Position numbers and translations under genes: made by a program. From positions 620,001 to 684,000 of the forward strand of contig NZ_CP048272.1 in the NCBI RefSeq assembly GCF_019469425.1: DNA of 64,000 bases, in the 5' to 3' direction. Positions 28,983-39,145 of the stretch are shown here, piece after piece. Numbering within the stretch: position 1 is the stretch's first letter; the number at the start of each line of letters is the position of its first letter. Source of the stretch: Bifidobacterium asteroides. Lineage in GTDB: Bacteria; Actinomycetota; Actinomycetes; Actinomycetales; Bifidobacteriaceae. The notes below the pieces were generated by a model. It was not told the DNA's origin and did not search any database. It saw nothing but the letters and a program-made list of their open reading frames with translations.

Positions 28983-30371
28983 ATGTCCGAAGAACAATCC
29001 ACCGAGGATTCGACAGCCGTACGATCATTGATCCTGCTGCTGATCACCTTTGTCCTGGGTACCTTGTGCCTGCAGGGCTTCAACCTGGTATTCCAGCAAG
29101 TCGGCAAGGATGCGGGCGCACCTGATCAGGCCTCGCTGATCACGGCCCTGCCCAGCATCGTCCTGGGCATCGTCTGCTTCATCTACGGTTCCTTGGGCGA
29201 CTTCGTCTCCCTGCGCAAGCTGGTCACCTTTGGCTTGTGCATATTGTTCGTGGGGTCCGTGTACGGGTATGTGGCCAACACGATTATGGCCCCCAACATC
29301 TGGAATGTTATTGCGGCCCGGCTGCTGCAGACCGCCGGGGAGCAGGTGGCTGGCTCGGCCTACCTGGTCGTGGCGACCAAATATCTCAAGCCCTCGCTGA
29401 AAGTGATCTTCTTTGGCATCTTCACGGCAGGCTACCAGGTGTCTGCAGCCATCGGCATCTTCGCTGCTGGTCTGCTCAGCTCACTGGCCTGGCAGTACCT
29501 GTTCCTTATTCCTGCGGTCACGATCTTCTTCCTGCCCGTTCTGCTCAAGAGCCTGCCCACCGGCGGTGGCAATGGCGAGAAGGTGGACTGGCTGGGCTTT
29601 GTCATTTTCGGCCTGGCAACGGCCTTGTTGACTCTTTTCTTCTCATATGCCGCCTGGTGGCTGCTGGTGGCCTCCGCGGTCTGCTACCTGATCTTCGGGC
29701 TGTATATCAGCCGGGCCCGCAGCCCTTTCATCACCCCGGCCTTCTTCCGCAACAAGCGCTGGTTGATGGGCATCGCCCTTATCCTGATCTTCTACTTCAT
29801 GAACTACTGCATGTCGCCCATCTTCAACGCCATCGGGCGTGACATCTACCGGGTGCCGACCTCCACGGTCTCCTTGCACGTGGTCTGGGCATTCCTGGTA
29901 GCCGCCGTGCTCGGCACCACCTCGGGTGCCATCGTGGACAAAATCGGTCGCAAAACAGCGATCATCATCGCTGCCTGCTTGATGATACTAGGCTTCGCCG
30001 GGTCAGCCCTAGTGGTCAATTCCGGCCTTCTGGCCCTGACTCTGACTGCCTGCGTCTACTACGCCGGCGTCGGCCTCATGTATTCGCCTATTGTCTCCAC
30101 CGTGCTTGACACCCTGCCACAGGAGCAGTCAGGCCGCGGCGTGGGCATGAACGACTTGGTCATGAATGTCACCGGCTCCATCGGCATCGCCATCATCGGC
30201 GGCCTGATGGGCAAGACCAGCCTGGAAGGCTTCAGCATCATGAGTGCCACCGGCCTGGCGGCCAACTACAGCAACCTGCTCCTGATCGGCGCTGCCGTAG
30301 CATTGCTTGGCCTGATCGTGTACTTGATCTGCAACAAGTTCATCTACGCCAAGCCTGACGACCAGCACTAG
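28983..30371 (+). CDS. MFS transporter linked to the nucleoside hydrolase
   Basis: A 462-residue membrane protein with twelve to fourteen hydrophobic segments resembling the DHA2-like branch of the MFS (LPSIVLGIVCFIYGSLGDFVS in helix 2 and loop; AARLLQTAGEQVAGSA in helix 4). It lies 51 bases after the nucleoside hydrolase and the pair ends in a terminator hairpin. Nucleoside or base transport is inferred from the context; the family alone would suggest drug efflux. Confidence 0.85.
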   Translation: MSEEQSTEDSTAVRSLILLLITFVLGTLCLQGFNLVFQQVGKDAGAPDQASLITALPSIVLGIVCFIYGSLGDFVSLRKLVTFGLCILFVGSVYGYVANTIMAPNIWNVIAARLLQTAGEQVAGSAYLVVATKYLKPSLKVIFFGIFTAGYQVSAAIGIFAAGLLSSLAWQYLFLIPAVTIFFLPVLLKSLPTGGGNGEKVDWLGFVIFGLATALLTLFFSYAAWWLLVASAVCYLIFGLYISRARSPFITPAFFRNKRWLMGIALILIFYFMNYCMSPIFNAIGRDIYRVPTSTVSLHVVWAFLVAAVLGTTSGAIVDKIGRKTAIIIAACLMILGFAGSALVVNSGLLALTLTACVYYAGVGLMYSPIVSTVLDTLPQEQSGRGVGMNDLVMNVTGSIGIAIIGGLMGKTSLEGFSIMSATGLAANYSNLLLIGAAVALLGLIVYLICNKFIYAKPDDQH

Positions 30372-30387
30372 GTTCCCGAGAAAAGCA

Positions 30388-30441
30388 TCGACCGCCTGAC
30401 CGCGATAAAAGGAATCGCCTTTCGCCCGGTCAGGCGGTCGA
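30388..30441. terminator. Terminator after the nucleoside hydrolase-MFS operon
   Basis: TCGACCGCCTGACCG at 30388-30402 pairs perfectly with its complement at 30427-30441 around a 24-base loop. There is no marked T tract. Confidence 0.7.
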
Positions 30442-30553
30442 CCCATATATATGGTGGGTATGCAGTGGGCAGTGCGCAACGGGGGAATTGCCGATGCCAC
30501 CCTCAGCCTTGCTTTGAAGCCCTGTCAGTTCTGCATGGGGAAGGGCCTGCGAT

Positions 30554-33040
30554 TCAGCCGCGGATCAGGGCCAGGGTCAGCATGTCAGGGGTGGGGCACT
30601 CATTGCCAGCCTGAATCCTCACCCTGACAGACCGGTCGGGCAGGGCATTCAAGCCTTGCCCATTCAGGGGGTACCGGTCGAGGACCGTGCCGTGCTCATG
30701 GCTCCTGACTGGTTGCCCCAGCTCCAAGCCTTCCGCTCGCAGAGAATAATGAGCTGTGCTGTTCTGGCTGCGCATGGCCACCTCCAGCATCCTTGCTTTC
30801 CCAGTGGCATCATGGAGCCGGTAGGAGAAGCAGCCGCCAGTCAGTGCGCGACGGGTGTTCGCTCCTTCGATCAGCTCCTGCCGGTCATTCCGACCCTGAT
30901 ATTCATGGTCGATCTCGGACTGCTGGGATCCGCAGTTCACCTGATCGCAAATCTGACGCTCATGGGCCTGTTCCTGAACATCAATGTTTTTCAAGGTGCG
31001 ATGAACGCGGTCTTTATCCCAATCCTGTGCCCAAGGCAGATAAACCGAGTACCTGGAGGCCTCTATAGAGGTGAAGGGGACCAGCAACAGGCGCGACTCG
31101 GTCCACTCGGGGTCTCCTTCCGCCTTCCGGGCTGGTGCGTGCGGTCTGGCGACGGCCACCTCGATGGCGCCGTCGTCCTGGGGGTGGGGCAGAAGGAAGT
31201 CCTTGGGCTCTCCCAGGAGCAGGGGCAGGTCGCCAAGCGGGCGCAGAGGACCGGCGGCGATATGACCGGCTCGGGAGTCGTCTGCCTTCAGGCCCTCCAG
31301 ATCAGCGTCATCGCTGCGGGCAGCCATGACCTTGACACCGCGCAGCAGGCTGATCCAGTCCGAACCGTCAGGCAGGGGCTCGGCAGTCACCCGGACCCGG
31401 TGGGCCACCTCCAAAGTTGCTTGTCCAGTCCAGGTCAGGCGCAAATGGTCGAAGCATGGGCTGTTGTTTGAATCGGACCTCGTTGGCTCGACGGTCAGCT
31501 GGGCCTGCTGTCCTTGCATGACCCGGTACCTGGCATCCTCAAGCCACCAGGGATGACGCAGGTAAAGGTCCACGGTCTGTTGCTCCTCCGGCGGACCTTC
31601 CAGGTCCAGACGGCCCAGGTTGGCTGTTCCAGGGCCGGGAGCATAGGATAGTCCGACGCGCAGTCCGCGGGCGGACCAGTCCAGGACGGCAGGAATGAAG
31701 AGGTTGACCACCAGGGACTCGGATTTGCTGCCGGGCTCATTTCCTGGTTGGCGTTCGAAGATCATGCTGTTGTAGCGTGCGTGATTCTCCAGGCCTGTGC
31801 CAACGCAGCACCAGAAGGAGCGCTGGGCGCTGGAATAGACCCGGTAATGCCGTGGACGCATAGGGGTGAAATAGACGAAGCCGTGCTCGTGGATGCCTAC
31901 TGTGGAGACCAGATGATTGACCAGCACCCGCTCGTAGAAATCCAGGTATCGGGCCTGCCCTGTGCGCCTATAGAGGCTCAGGGCCAGCTTGGCCATGTTG
32001 CAGCTGTTGCAGGTCTCCAGGCCTTCCCGGGAGGTGACCATGGCGGAGAAGTCGTCCGGCGGGTTGAAATGCTCCGAGACGGAGTGGGCACCGATGGAGA
32101 CCGTGCGCCGGTCCACCACCCCATGCCAGAAGGTGTCTACGGCCCTGCGATAGGTTTTCTCGCCGGTGATCTCAAACAGACGCTCGTAGCCCAGGACCTT
32201 GGGGATCTGCGTGTTGGCATGCAGGCCTGTAAGCCGATCCTTGCCGTCGGCCAGTGGTTCGAAGAAGGCCTGGTCGGTCAGGCGGCGGGCCTGGCGCAGA
32301 TAGCGTTCTCTCCCGGTCAGCTGGTATAGACGGGCAAAGACATCATTCAATCCTCCGTATTCACAAGACAGCATGGTTTGGAAATCCTGCTCGGCAATGG
32401 CGTCCGCCAGATTGCACCACCAGTCAGCCAGCTGCAGAACAATTTCGTGGGCCATGGCGGAGGCATCTGCTGCTTGGCTGTTGTTCTCAGGGATTTGGAA
32501 GGCCTGCCAGCAATCCAATAGACCCGCCATGAGCTTGTGGAGGTTGTAGAGGGGAACCCATGCGCCTTGCAGATCGAATGACTGTGCCTGGATATGGCCT
32601 TTTCGCAGGCTTCGGAAGAGCTCGGCGCTGTGGGGCATGCCGCCTAGGAAGCCGTCGCCGGAGGCTCGTTGGCATTCACGCAGGACAGTCAACATATAGG
32701 TTGCCCTTGTCAGGAAGCGATGATCGAGCAGAGTCTGCCAGTATGCCGCCAGGCCGGACAGGTAGTGGCCGCCCATATGGCCATCCAGGCCCATGGATTC
32801 CCAGTTAGGGTAAGGGCTGTCCTGGTGGGGCAGGCCGGCCTCGCGACGGTATGGGGCCAGCAGACGGTCAGGATCCAGGCTGAGCAGGTAGTCCGCACCG
32901 GCCTGCTGGGCATCAGCATAGGTACTGCCCGGGGCCAGGCAGATCTGGGACGGGGCAAAGGTGAAGCACTCATGCTCCTGCCCATGTTTCCGTCGGAGCT
33001 GGTTTGTGGGTGATGCGGATCGTACGTGTGTATCGGTCAT
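30554..33040 (-). CDS. Glycoside hydrolase family 127 (beta-L-arabinofuranosidase-like)
   Basis: An 828-residue enzyme of the GH127/DUF1680 type, which removes beta-L-arabinofuranose or related sugars. It has an alpha/alpha-barrel domain with GLDGHMGGHYLSGLA and LYNLHKLMAGLLD, and the metal/nucleophile motif ETCNSCNMAKL (near base 32015). WCCVGTGLENH follows (near base 31805), the paired cysteines that with Glu and Cys of the ETC motif bind zinc. The last third is beta-rich. No signal peptide, so intracellular. The ATG at 33040 has AGGAGGGG upstream. It is longer than HypBA1 (about 660 residues) and belongs to another subgroup. A decayed HypBA1-like gene lies at 39.1-40.1 kb. Confidence 0.88.
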   Translation of the reverse strand: MTDTHVRSASPTNQLRRKHGQEHECFTFAPSQICLAPGSTYADAQQAGADYLLSLDPDRLLAPYRREAGLPHQDSPYPNWESMGLDGHMGGHYLSGLAAYWQTLLDHRFLTRATYMLTVLRECQRASGDGFLGGMPHSAELFRSLRKGHIQAQSFDLQGAWVPLYNLHKLMAGLLDCWQAFQIPENNSQAADASAMAHEIVLQLADWWCNLADAIAEQDFQTMLSCEYGGLNDVFARLYQLTGRERYLRQARRLTDQAFFEPLADGKDRLTGLHANTQIPKVLGYERLFEITGEKTYRRAVDTFWHGVVDRRTVSIGAHSVSEHFNPPDDFSAMVTSREGLETCNSCNMAKLALSLYRRTGQARYLDFYERVLVNHLVSTVGIHEHGFVYFTPMRPRHYRVYSSAQRSFWCCVGTGLENHARYNSMIFERQPGNEPGSKSESLVVNLFIPAVLDWSARGLRVGLSYAPGPGTANLGRLDLEGPPEEQQTVDLYLRHPWWLEDARYRVMQGQQAQLTVEPTRSDSNNSPCFDHLRLTWTGQATLEVAHRVRVTAEPLPDGSDWISLLRGVKVMAARSDDADLEGLKADDSRAGHIAAGPLRPLGDLPLLLGEPKDFLLPHPQDDGAIEVAVARPHAPARKAEGDPEWTESRLLLVPFTSIEASRYSVYLPWAQDWDKDRVHRTLKNIDVQEQAHERQICDQVNCGSQQSEIDHEYQGRNDRQELIEGANTRRALTGGCFSYRLHDATGKARMLEVAMRSQNSTAHYSLRAEGLELGQPVRSHEHGTVLDRYPLNGQGLNALPDRSVRVRIQAGNECPTPDMLTLALIRG

Positions 33041-33969
33041 GACCCCTCCTTGCGGCAAATATCTAGTGGCCGTGCACGACGACCAGCGAAGCAGGGGCCG
33101 ACTATGCTGCTGGAAGCAATTATAGCGCTTAGTGGGTTGCGGCAGCCATCAGATCCGACGACCAGAGCGGTTGTCTTTCTTGCGTGGTTCTTCTTTCATC
33201 AATCCATTCAGGTTGAGGCATTGGTCGAGCTAGAGCAGTACACCCGAACCAGGGGATGTGTCTTGTTCGTCGCAGACCGATCTGCACGGATCAATCAGTC
33301 TAGAGGCTCCTGACCCGCGTTCGCTTTCTCCGTCATTCTCTGTCCCTGCAGATCGGTACTTGGAAGGCATCGGCCTTCCGCGGCTGAATTGATGGGCTGA
33401 TGGGCCATTCCTGGCCTGTCGCCGGTTTGTGCGTCTTTGGCGAGTGAGGCAAAGATTCGGACGAATGCAATGCATAAAACAGCAAATGCGAGTTGCTTGA
33501 ATATCGGAAAAACAGCCAGAGACAGACTCCGCCGTTGGCTTTGCCTGGTTGACCAGGGCCTGGACGCATCTATCGAGGTTGATGCAGACTCAGGGATCGA
33601 TGCAGATGGGATAAGATGACACTCTTGCTTTAGGTTGTAATTGGTCGATGGCAGTCAGTGACTGCGCCTACCAGGTGTGCCTTTTGTTCGTGTTGGAGCT
33701 TTGTGTTTGGGTTTTGTGGTCTGTTTTGCCGAAAGCGGGTTGCTGATATCTTTTGGCTTTTAGACTTGGCGATTGTGGATGCTTGCCGTGCCAGCGACCG
33801 TCAAGGCCGATCGCGACTCCGCCCCCGGCTTTCTCCGCACTAGAGTCGGGCTGGGCTGGGGTCTGGTTGTGGTTTGTAGGGTTGTTGGGTGTGGTGGCGG
33901 TCCCGTCGTGTTGGGGGTGGCGGGGCCGCCTGTTGGCCTGGGTCCTGTTGGGGGTGTGGCCCGGGCTGC
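33041..33969. other. 929-base region without a recognised gene
   Basis: Lies between the starts and ends of two reverse-strand genes. Short open frames exist on both strands but have no ribosome sites or family features. The part from about 33650 on is G/T-rich on the + strand and continues the skew of the RCC1 gene. The GH127 promoter should lie within the first 200 bases. Confidence 0.5.
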
Positions 33970-36900
33970 TTACTCGTGTGAAGTGTTTGTTTGGGTTTGT
34001 TGTCGTCGGTTTTTGGCGGCTGCGGCGGCTCCTGCGGCGAGCAGTCCTGTGGCGAGCAGGAGGAGCATGCCGTTTCCTCCGGTCAGGGGCAGGCTGGCGA
34101 TGGACAGGTACCGGTAGGTGTTGCTTGTGTCGGTTTCCTGTGGTATGCCGTCCTGGGTCCAGTCGATGGCTGCGGGGACGGGGCCTGGCGTGTAGGCGGG
34201 CGTGGTGGCGTTCCAGGTGCCGTCGGGGTTGGGCGTCAGGTTTTTGCCGGCGGCGGAGCAGACGCCTCGCCACCGGGTCTGGTCGAAGCAGATGCTGGTG
34301 GCTTGTGGTTTTCCGGGGAAGCCGACCGGTCCTGGCCGGCTGGCCGGCCAGGCGTTGGAGGGTTCGCGCCCCAGCTGGCCGCTGCTGTTGCTTCCCCAGG
34401 TGTAGAGGCTGCCGTCGGAGCCTAATGCTGCTGAATGGTTGAAGCCCAGGCTGGCCTGCGTCCAGGTGAATCCGTCTGCTGCGCCTTGGGGCTTGCCGAC
34501 CTGGGTCGGCGTGTGCTGGTCGGTGGTGGTGCCGTCGCCCAGCTGGCTGTCGTTGTTGTTTCCCCAAATGTAGAGGCTGCCGTCGGAGCCGATGGCTGCG
34601 GAATACCACCTGCCTAGGCTGACTTGTGTCCAGGTGAACCCGTCTGGCGCGCCTTGGGGCTTGCCGACCTGGGTCGGCGTGCGCTTGTCGGCCTGGGTGC
34701 CGTCGCCCAGCTGGCCGTAGTAGTTGCTTCCCCAGGTGTAGAGGTTGCCGTCGGAGCCTAATGCTGCGGAATGGTTGAAGCCCAGGCTGACCTGCGTCCA
34801 GGCGAACCCGTCGGAAGCGCCTGCGGGCTTCTGGATCAGGGTTGGCGTGCTGCGGCTGCTGGTGGTGCCGTCGCCCAGCTGGCCGTTGAAGTTGTACCCC
34901 CAGGTGTACAGGTTGCCGTCGGAGCCGATGGCCGCGGAATGCTGGTCGCCCAGGCTGACCTGCTTCCAGGTGAACCCGTCGGGAGCGCCTTGGGGCTTGC
35001 CGACCTTGACTGGCGTGCTCCGGCTGGTGGTGGTGGTGCTGCCGTCGCCCAGCTGGCCGTGGCTGTTGCTTCCCCAGGTGTAGAGGTTGCCGTCGGAGCC
35101 GATGCCTGCGGAATGGCTGCTGCCGAGGCTTATCTGGCTGAATCTGACGCCGCGCCGTGCGGGCGGGGTCAGGGTGACCTTGGTGCCGCCGGCCTCGGGT
35201 CCTTGGGCGGGGCTGATGGTCCAGTGCTGCGTGTCCGTCCTGGTCCACCGGGCGGTCAGGGTGATGTCATGGGTGACGGGCTGGGTGAAGTCGTAGGCCA
35301 CATTGTCTTGGAACCAGCCGTCGAACAGGCAGCCGTCGGCCTTCGGGTCCGGCTGGGGGCGTTCCGCCTGCCCGTCCTGGGTGACGGCCTGGCTGGGGGG
35401 CATGCCCGTGGGGGCGGGGCAGGCGCTATCCTTGGAGGTGAAGCCGACCTGGTATTGGGGGGCGATGAACGTGTATTGCAGGTGCGCGTCCGGCTGCGGC
35501 CCGTTCCTGTTCCAGACGACCGCCACGTCCACGGCCCCCGGGGCATGCTTGGGCGTGGACGCCCGCCAGGTGCCGTCAGGGTTGGGCGTGATCCCCGTGG
35601 TCCTGGCCTGGCCGAACAGGACACTGGTGGGCGTGGCGGCACCAGGCAGGTTCACCCGGCCGGGGGTATGCCGTTCGTTGGTGGTGCCGTTTCCCAGCTG
35701 GCCATTGATGTTGCTCCCCCAGGAATACAGGTTCCCGTCCGAGGCCAGGCCGTAGGACAGGTTGTCCCATCCGGCGCTCACCTGTACCCAAGTCAAACCG
35801 GAAGGCCCGTTTTGTGGCGCCGCTACCTGGACCGGGGTATTTCGGCTGATGGTGGTGCCGTCGCCGAACTGGCCGTTGGTGTTGTTGCCCCAGGCATACA
35901 GGCGCCCGGCAGAATCGATGCCAAGGGACGTACCGTTTAATACGCTTACCTGCTTCCAGGATTGCATTGGATAGGCTGGCCTGGTTTTGGTCGGGCTGCA
36001 GCCGTTATTGGTGGATCCGTCGCCGATACTGCCGTTGCCGTTATAGCCCCAGCCGTAGGCGTTGCCGTCCAAGTCGATGGCCAGCGAGCTGAAGTCACCC
36101 ATCTGGAACTGCCCCCAGGATGATAGGCCCTCTGGTCTGGCCACAGGGACAGGAGTGAGTCTGTTTGGCGTTGATTGTCCGGTACCCAGCTCGCAATTGC
36201 CGTTGGCTCCCCAGCCGTAGAGCTTGTCGTCCGAGCCTAGGGCCAGGGAATGCCAGCCCCAGCCGCTCATCCGCTTCCAGGTGAACCCTGAGGGCGCATG
36301 CTCCGGCAAGCTTACCCGGACAGGAGTGTATTGCCGAGTGGTGGTCCCGTTGCCTACATAGCCATGGTCATTGAGGCCCCAGCTGTAGAGCTGGCCGTCG
36401 GAGCCCAATGCCAGCGCGTGCAGGCTTCCCGCCTCCACATGCTTCCAGGTGAACCCGGCTGGCGCGCCTTGGGGCTTGTCGACCTTGCCGGGCCGGGGGT
36501 CGGCCGGGATACCGTTGATGGTTTTGCTGCCGATGTTGCGTCCCAGCGTGGCGTTCTCGTTGTCGCCCCAGCTGTAGATATTGCCGTCGGAGCCCAGACC
36601 CAGTGTGAACATGTATCCTGCCGAGGCCTGCACCCAGGTGAACCCGGCTGGCGCGCCTTCGGGCTTCAACACCCGGACCGGCTCAGCATGTTGGATGGTG
36701 GTGCCGTCACCTTGCTGGCCATGGCCGCTGCTGCCCCAACAGTACAGGTTGCCGTCCGAGGCGACAGCAGCGATGTTTCCTCTCCCTGCGCTGATTTGGC
36801 TGAAGCGGATGCCTCTTGGCTTGGGCGGGGTGAGGGTGGTTTTGGTGTTTCCGGCTATGGGTCCTTGGCTGGGGCTGATGGCCCAGTGCTGCGTGTCCTC

Positions 36901-37443
36901 GCTGGTCCATCGGGCGGTGAGGGTGATGCTGGAGGTGACGGGCTGGTTGAAGTCGTAGGCGATGTTGCCTTGGAACCAGCCGTCGAACAGGTATCCGTCC
37001 CTGGACGGGTCGGGGCTGGGCCGGCTGGCCTGCCCCCCGTCGGGGATGGTCTGCTGGTCGACGCTGCCGCCGCCTGCCGTGTCGAAGCTGACCGTCCAGG
37101 TTTGGGAGGATTGGGCCTGCGGCTGGCTGCCGGCTGTGCTGCCGGGAGCGTCGGCCAGGGGCGAGGATGACGGGAGGGGGGAGGATGCGGACAGCGGGGA
37201 TGAAGGGGCTGGCAGGGTTGCAGTCAGCGTGCTGCCAGCGGCGTCGGGCTGCCGGCTATCCGGGCGGGGGGCTTCGGGGTCCTGCTTCCCGGCGTATTCC
37301 ATAGTGGTGGGCGTGGCCATGCCGGATGGTCTGCCGGCGGTGGCGTCGGCTGCAGCCAGGCCGCCGGCCAGGAGGCTGGCAGGCAGAATGACGGCAAACA
37401 GGATGCCAATGGCTCTGGCCGACATGTTCGAATGCTGGCGCAT
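33970..37443 (-). CDS. Cell-wall-anchored RCC1-repeat protein with InlB B-type repeats
   Basis: A 1157-residue surface protein. An N-terminal signal peptide (ILFAVILPASLLAGGLAAAD) is followed by a Ser/Pro-rich linker. An InlB B-type repeat (VSFDTAGGGSVDQQTI then YLFDGWFQ) comes next, then seven RCC1 repeats, each marked by Y-x-W-G with a preceding GSDG or like. A second InlB B-type repeat and five more RCC1 repeats (LYTWGSN...GQLGDGT) follow. The end is a sortase signal: LPLTGG, a hydrophobic stretch, then KNRRQ. RCC1 repeats fold as beta-propellers, and seven blades make one full ring. The binding partner is unknown; adhesion is inferred. The repeats are similar at DNA level, which also keeps other frames open. 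Confidence 0.92.
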   Translation of the reverse strand: MRQHSNMSARAIGILFAVILPASLLAGGLAAADATAGRPSGMATPTTMEYAGKQDPEAPRPDSRQPDAAGSTLTATLPAPSSPLSASSPLPSSSPLADAPGSTAGSQPQAQSSQTWTVSFDTAGGGSVDQQTIPDGGQASRPSPDPSRDGYLFDGWFQGNIAYDFNQPVTSSITLTARWTSEDTQHWAISPSQGPIAGNTKTTLTPPKPRGIRFSQISAGRGNIAAVASDGNLYCWGSSGHGQQGDGTTIQHAEPVRVLKPEGAPAGFTWVQASAGYMFTLGLGSDGNIYSWGDNENATLGRNIGSKTINGIPADPRPGKVDKPQGAPAGFTWKHVEAGSLHALALGSDGQLYSWGLNDHGYVGNGTTTRQYTPVRVSLPEHAPSGFTWKRMSGWGWHSLALGSDDKLYGWGANGNCELGTGQSTPNRLTPVPVARPEGLSSWGQFQMGDFSSLAIDLDGNAYGWGYNGNGSIGDGSTNNGCSPTKTRPAYPMQSWKQVSVLNGTSLGIDSAGRLYAWGNNTNGQFGDGTTISRNTPVQVAAPQNGPSGLTWVQVSAGWDNLSYGLASDGNLYSWGSNINGQLGNGTTNERHTPGRVNLPGAATPTSVLFGQARTTGITPNPDGTWRASTPKHAPGAVDVAVVWNRNGPQPDAHLQYTFIAPQYQVGFTSKDSACPAPTGMPPSQAVTQDGQAERPQPDPKADGCLFDGWFQDNVAYDFTQPVTHDITLTARWTRTDTQHWTISPAQGPEAGGTKVTLTPPARRGVRFSQISLGSSHSAGIGSDGNLYTWGSNSHGQLGDGSTTTTSRSTPVKVGKPQGAPDGFTWKQVSLGDQHSAAIGSDGNLYTWGYNFNGQLGDGTTSSRSTPTLIQKPAGASDGFAWTQVSLGFNHSAALGSDGNLYTWGSNYYGQLGDGTQADKRTPTQVGKPQGAPDGFTWTQVSLGRWYSAAIGSDGSLYIWGNNNDSQLGDGTTTDQHTPTQVGKPQGAADGFTWTQASLGFNHSAALGSDGSLYTWGSNSSGQLGREPSNAWPASRPGPVGFPGKPQATSICFDQTRWRGVCSAAGKNLTPNPDGTWNATTPAYTPGPVPAAIDWTQDGIPQETDTSNTYRYLSIASLPLTGGNGMLLLLATGLLAAGAAAAAKNRRQQTQTNTSHE

Positions 37444-37673
37444 AATATGAACAAACCCCTATCCATGCACACGCGGCCACGCTTCCCGGTGCCCCCGCCT
37501 TACGCGAAGCCGCAAGCCGCACATGTATTTCCCTACAACCAGAAACAACCTTATCACGCCCAGTATCACTACCTTCAAGCGAAGCATCCCGCTTCCAGTA
37601 GCAGGGGCGTCCGTCATACGGCTGCCCCTTCTCTTTTCTATAAACTCACCACCATTCCGGGAGTGATGCAACC

Positions 37674-39104
37674 ATGAAGCATACGGAGAGCACCTTGGAA
37701 GAGGTCAGGGACGACAAGGACCTCTTCGGACACCCTCGTCCATCGGTACCCTGGCCCTGGGCAATTTCTGCAACTCAGCCGCCTGGGGCGCCTTCTACGC
37801 CCTGATGATCTACTACCTCTATGCCCCCCCCTTTCCAAGGGGCTGGGGTTCTCCCAGGGTGATGCAGCTCTGATGATCGCTGCCACGGGGGCGGCAAAGG
37901 GATTGCTCAATATTGTGGGCAGCTGGCTCTCCGACAGGGTTCTGGGGATGCGCAAGGCGCTGATGCTGGGTAACTTCCTTTAAGGCCACGGCCTTCTTCA
38001 TCCTGGCCATGCCTCCGACCAGTCAGGTCTTTGGGCAGACCATGCCTGCATCGCCTTGGTGCTGCTGTCTATGCCCATCATGGGGATGTCCAACGCCTCC
38101 CTGACCGGGCAGCTCTACCGCAAAAAGGATGCCCGCAGGCGTGACGCAGCCTTCACCATCCACCAGTTCGCCAATACGGTGGCCGGAATCCTCACCCCGG
38201 TCGTGGTGGGTCAGATCGGTCTGGGCAACTATCATATCGGTTTCGCAACGGCCATCTTCCTCACCCAGTACCGGTTCTTCGGACCCTTGGTAGAGGCGCC
38301 CATCAAGCCTCTGCCCGCTCGGGAGCGCCAGCGGATGTTCAAGGGCCTGGCTGTCGGGCTGGCGGTGCTTGCCATGATCATTGACGTCCTGGTGCTGACC
38401 CGGCATTTCAGCCTGAATGCCATCATCAACGTCGTCACCGCCTTCGCCTTCGTGGTACCCCTGTGCTTCTTGGACAACTTGTTCAGTAAAAAGGATCTGA
38501 CCGCCCGTGACCATACCCATCTTCGGGCTTTCCTTTGGTTCTTCTTCGCCCAGATCGTCATGGCCCTGGGCGCCACCCTGCTGACCAGCGCCATTGCCAT
38601 CTTCCTCGACAAGACAGTTAACCGTGTGATCTTTGGCATAACCATTGCCCCAGGCTCACTCCAGGTCATCTATTTGGTCATGGATCTGATAACCGGTCCC
38701 ATCTTTATCATCCTGTGCACCAAGACCAGCGCCGGAGCAATCCAGACCACCTATAAGTATGGTATGGGGCTGTTGTGACCATACCATCCCTGATTCCGGG
38801 CGGAAGCAGATCCTCCGGCTACTCCCTCTGGTGGGTGCTTGTCTGCTACGTCCTCATGGCGCTGTCCGCCCAGCTTGTCGGCCCGATCGGCAGTTCCCTG
38901 GTTTCCTGGCTCTGCCCGGACTCCTATGAGACCCAGCTGCAGACCGCTTGGAACCAGACCGCAGCCATCGGCAATGCCATCGCCATACTCTTTTTCAAAT
39001 TGTTCCAGACGACCGACCAGCAGGTCTACCTTTTCCCCATCGTGGCAGTGGCCCTGGTGGCCGTTGCGCTGGTCCTAATCATTTCATTTTCAGCCGTCGC
39101 ATAG
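37674..39104 (+). pseudogene. POT/PTR2 family peptide transporter, multiply frameshifted
   Basis: Read in three frames, the DNA encodes a continuous proton-dependent oligopeptide transporter: HPSSIGTLALGNFCNSAAWG at the start (a diverged HPxxLxxLFxxExxER motif), YYLYAPPLSKGLGFS, and a C-terminal part ending in FPIVAVALVAVALVLII. At least four single-base frame changes break it, near 37728, 37980 (creating TAA), 38044 and 38776. A GTG at 38775 restarts the last piece but has no independent gene features. An eight-C run at 37824-37831 lies inside. Native genes of this family have about 480-500 codons, which fits the full span. Confidence 0.85.
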
Positions 39105-39145
39105 AGAGGCAGATGGCCGCATGAGCCGGGAATTCAAAATTCAAT

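Noticed and set aside
33668-35248. Reverse-strand open frame rich in Arg, Pro and Gln
   Set aside because: It is an out-of-frame reading of the RCC1 repeats; its periodicity only mirrors the DNA repeats.
38775-39104. Separate small membrane protein starting at GTG 38775
   Set aside because: Its sequence is the C-terminal part of the broken POT transporter and starts exactly at a frameshift.
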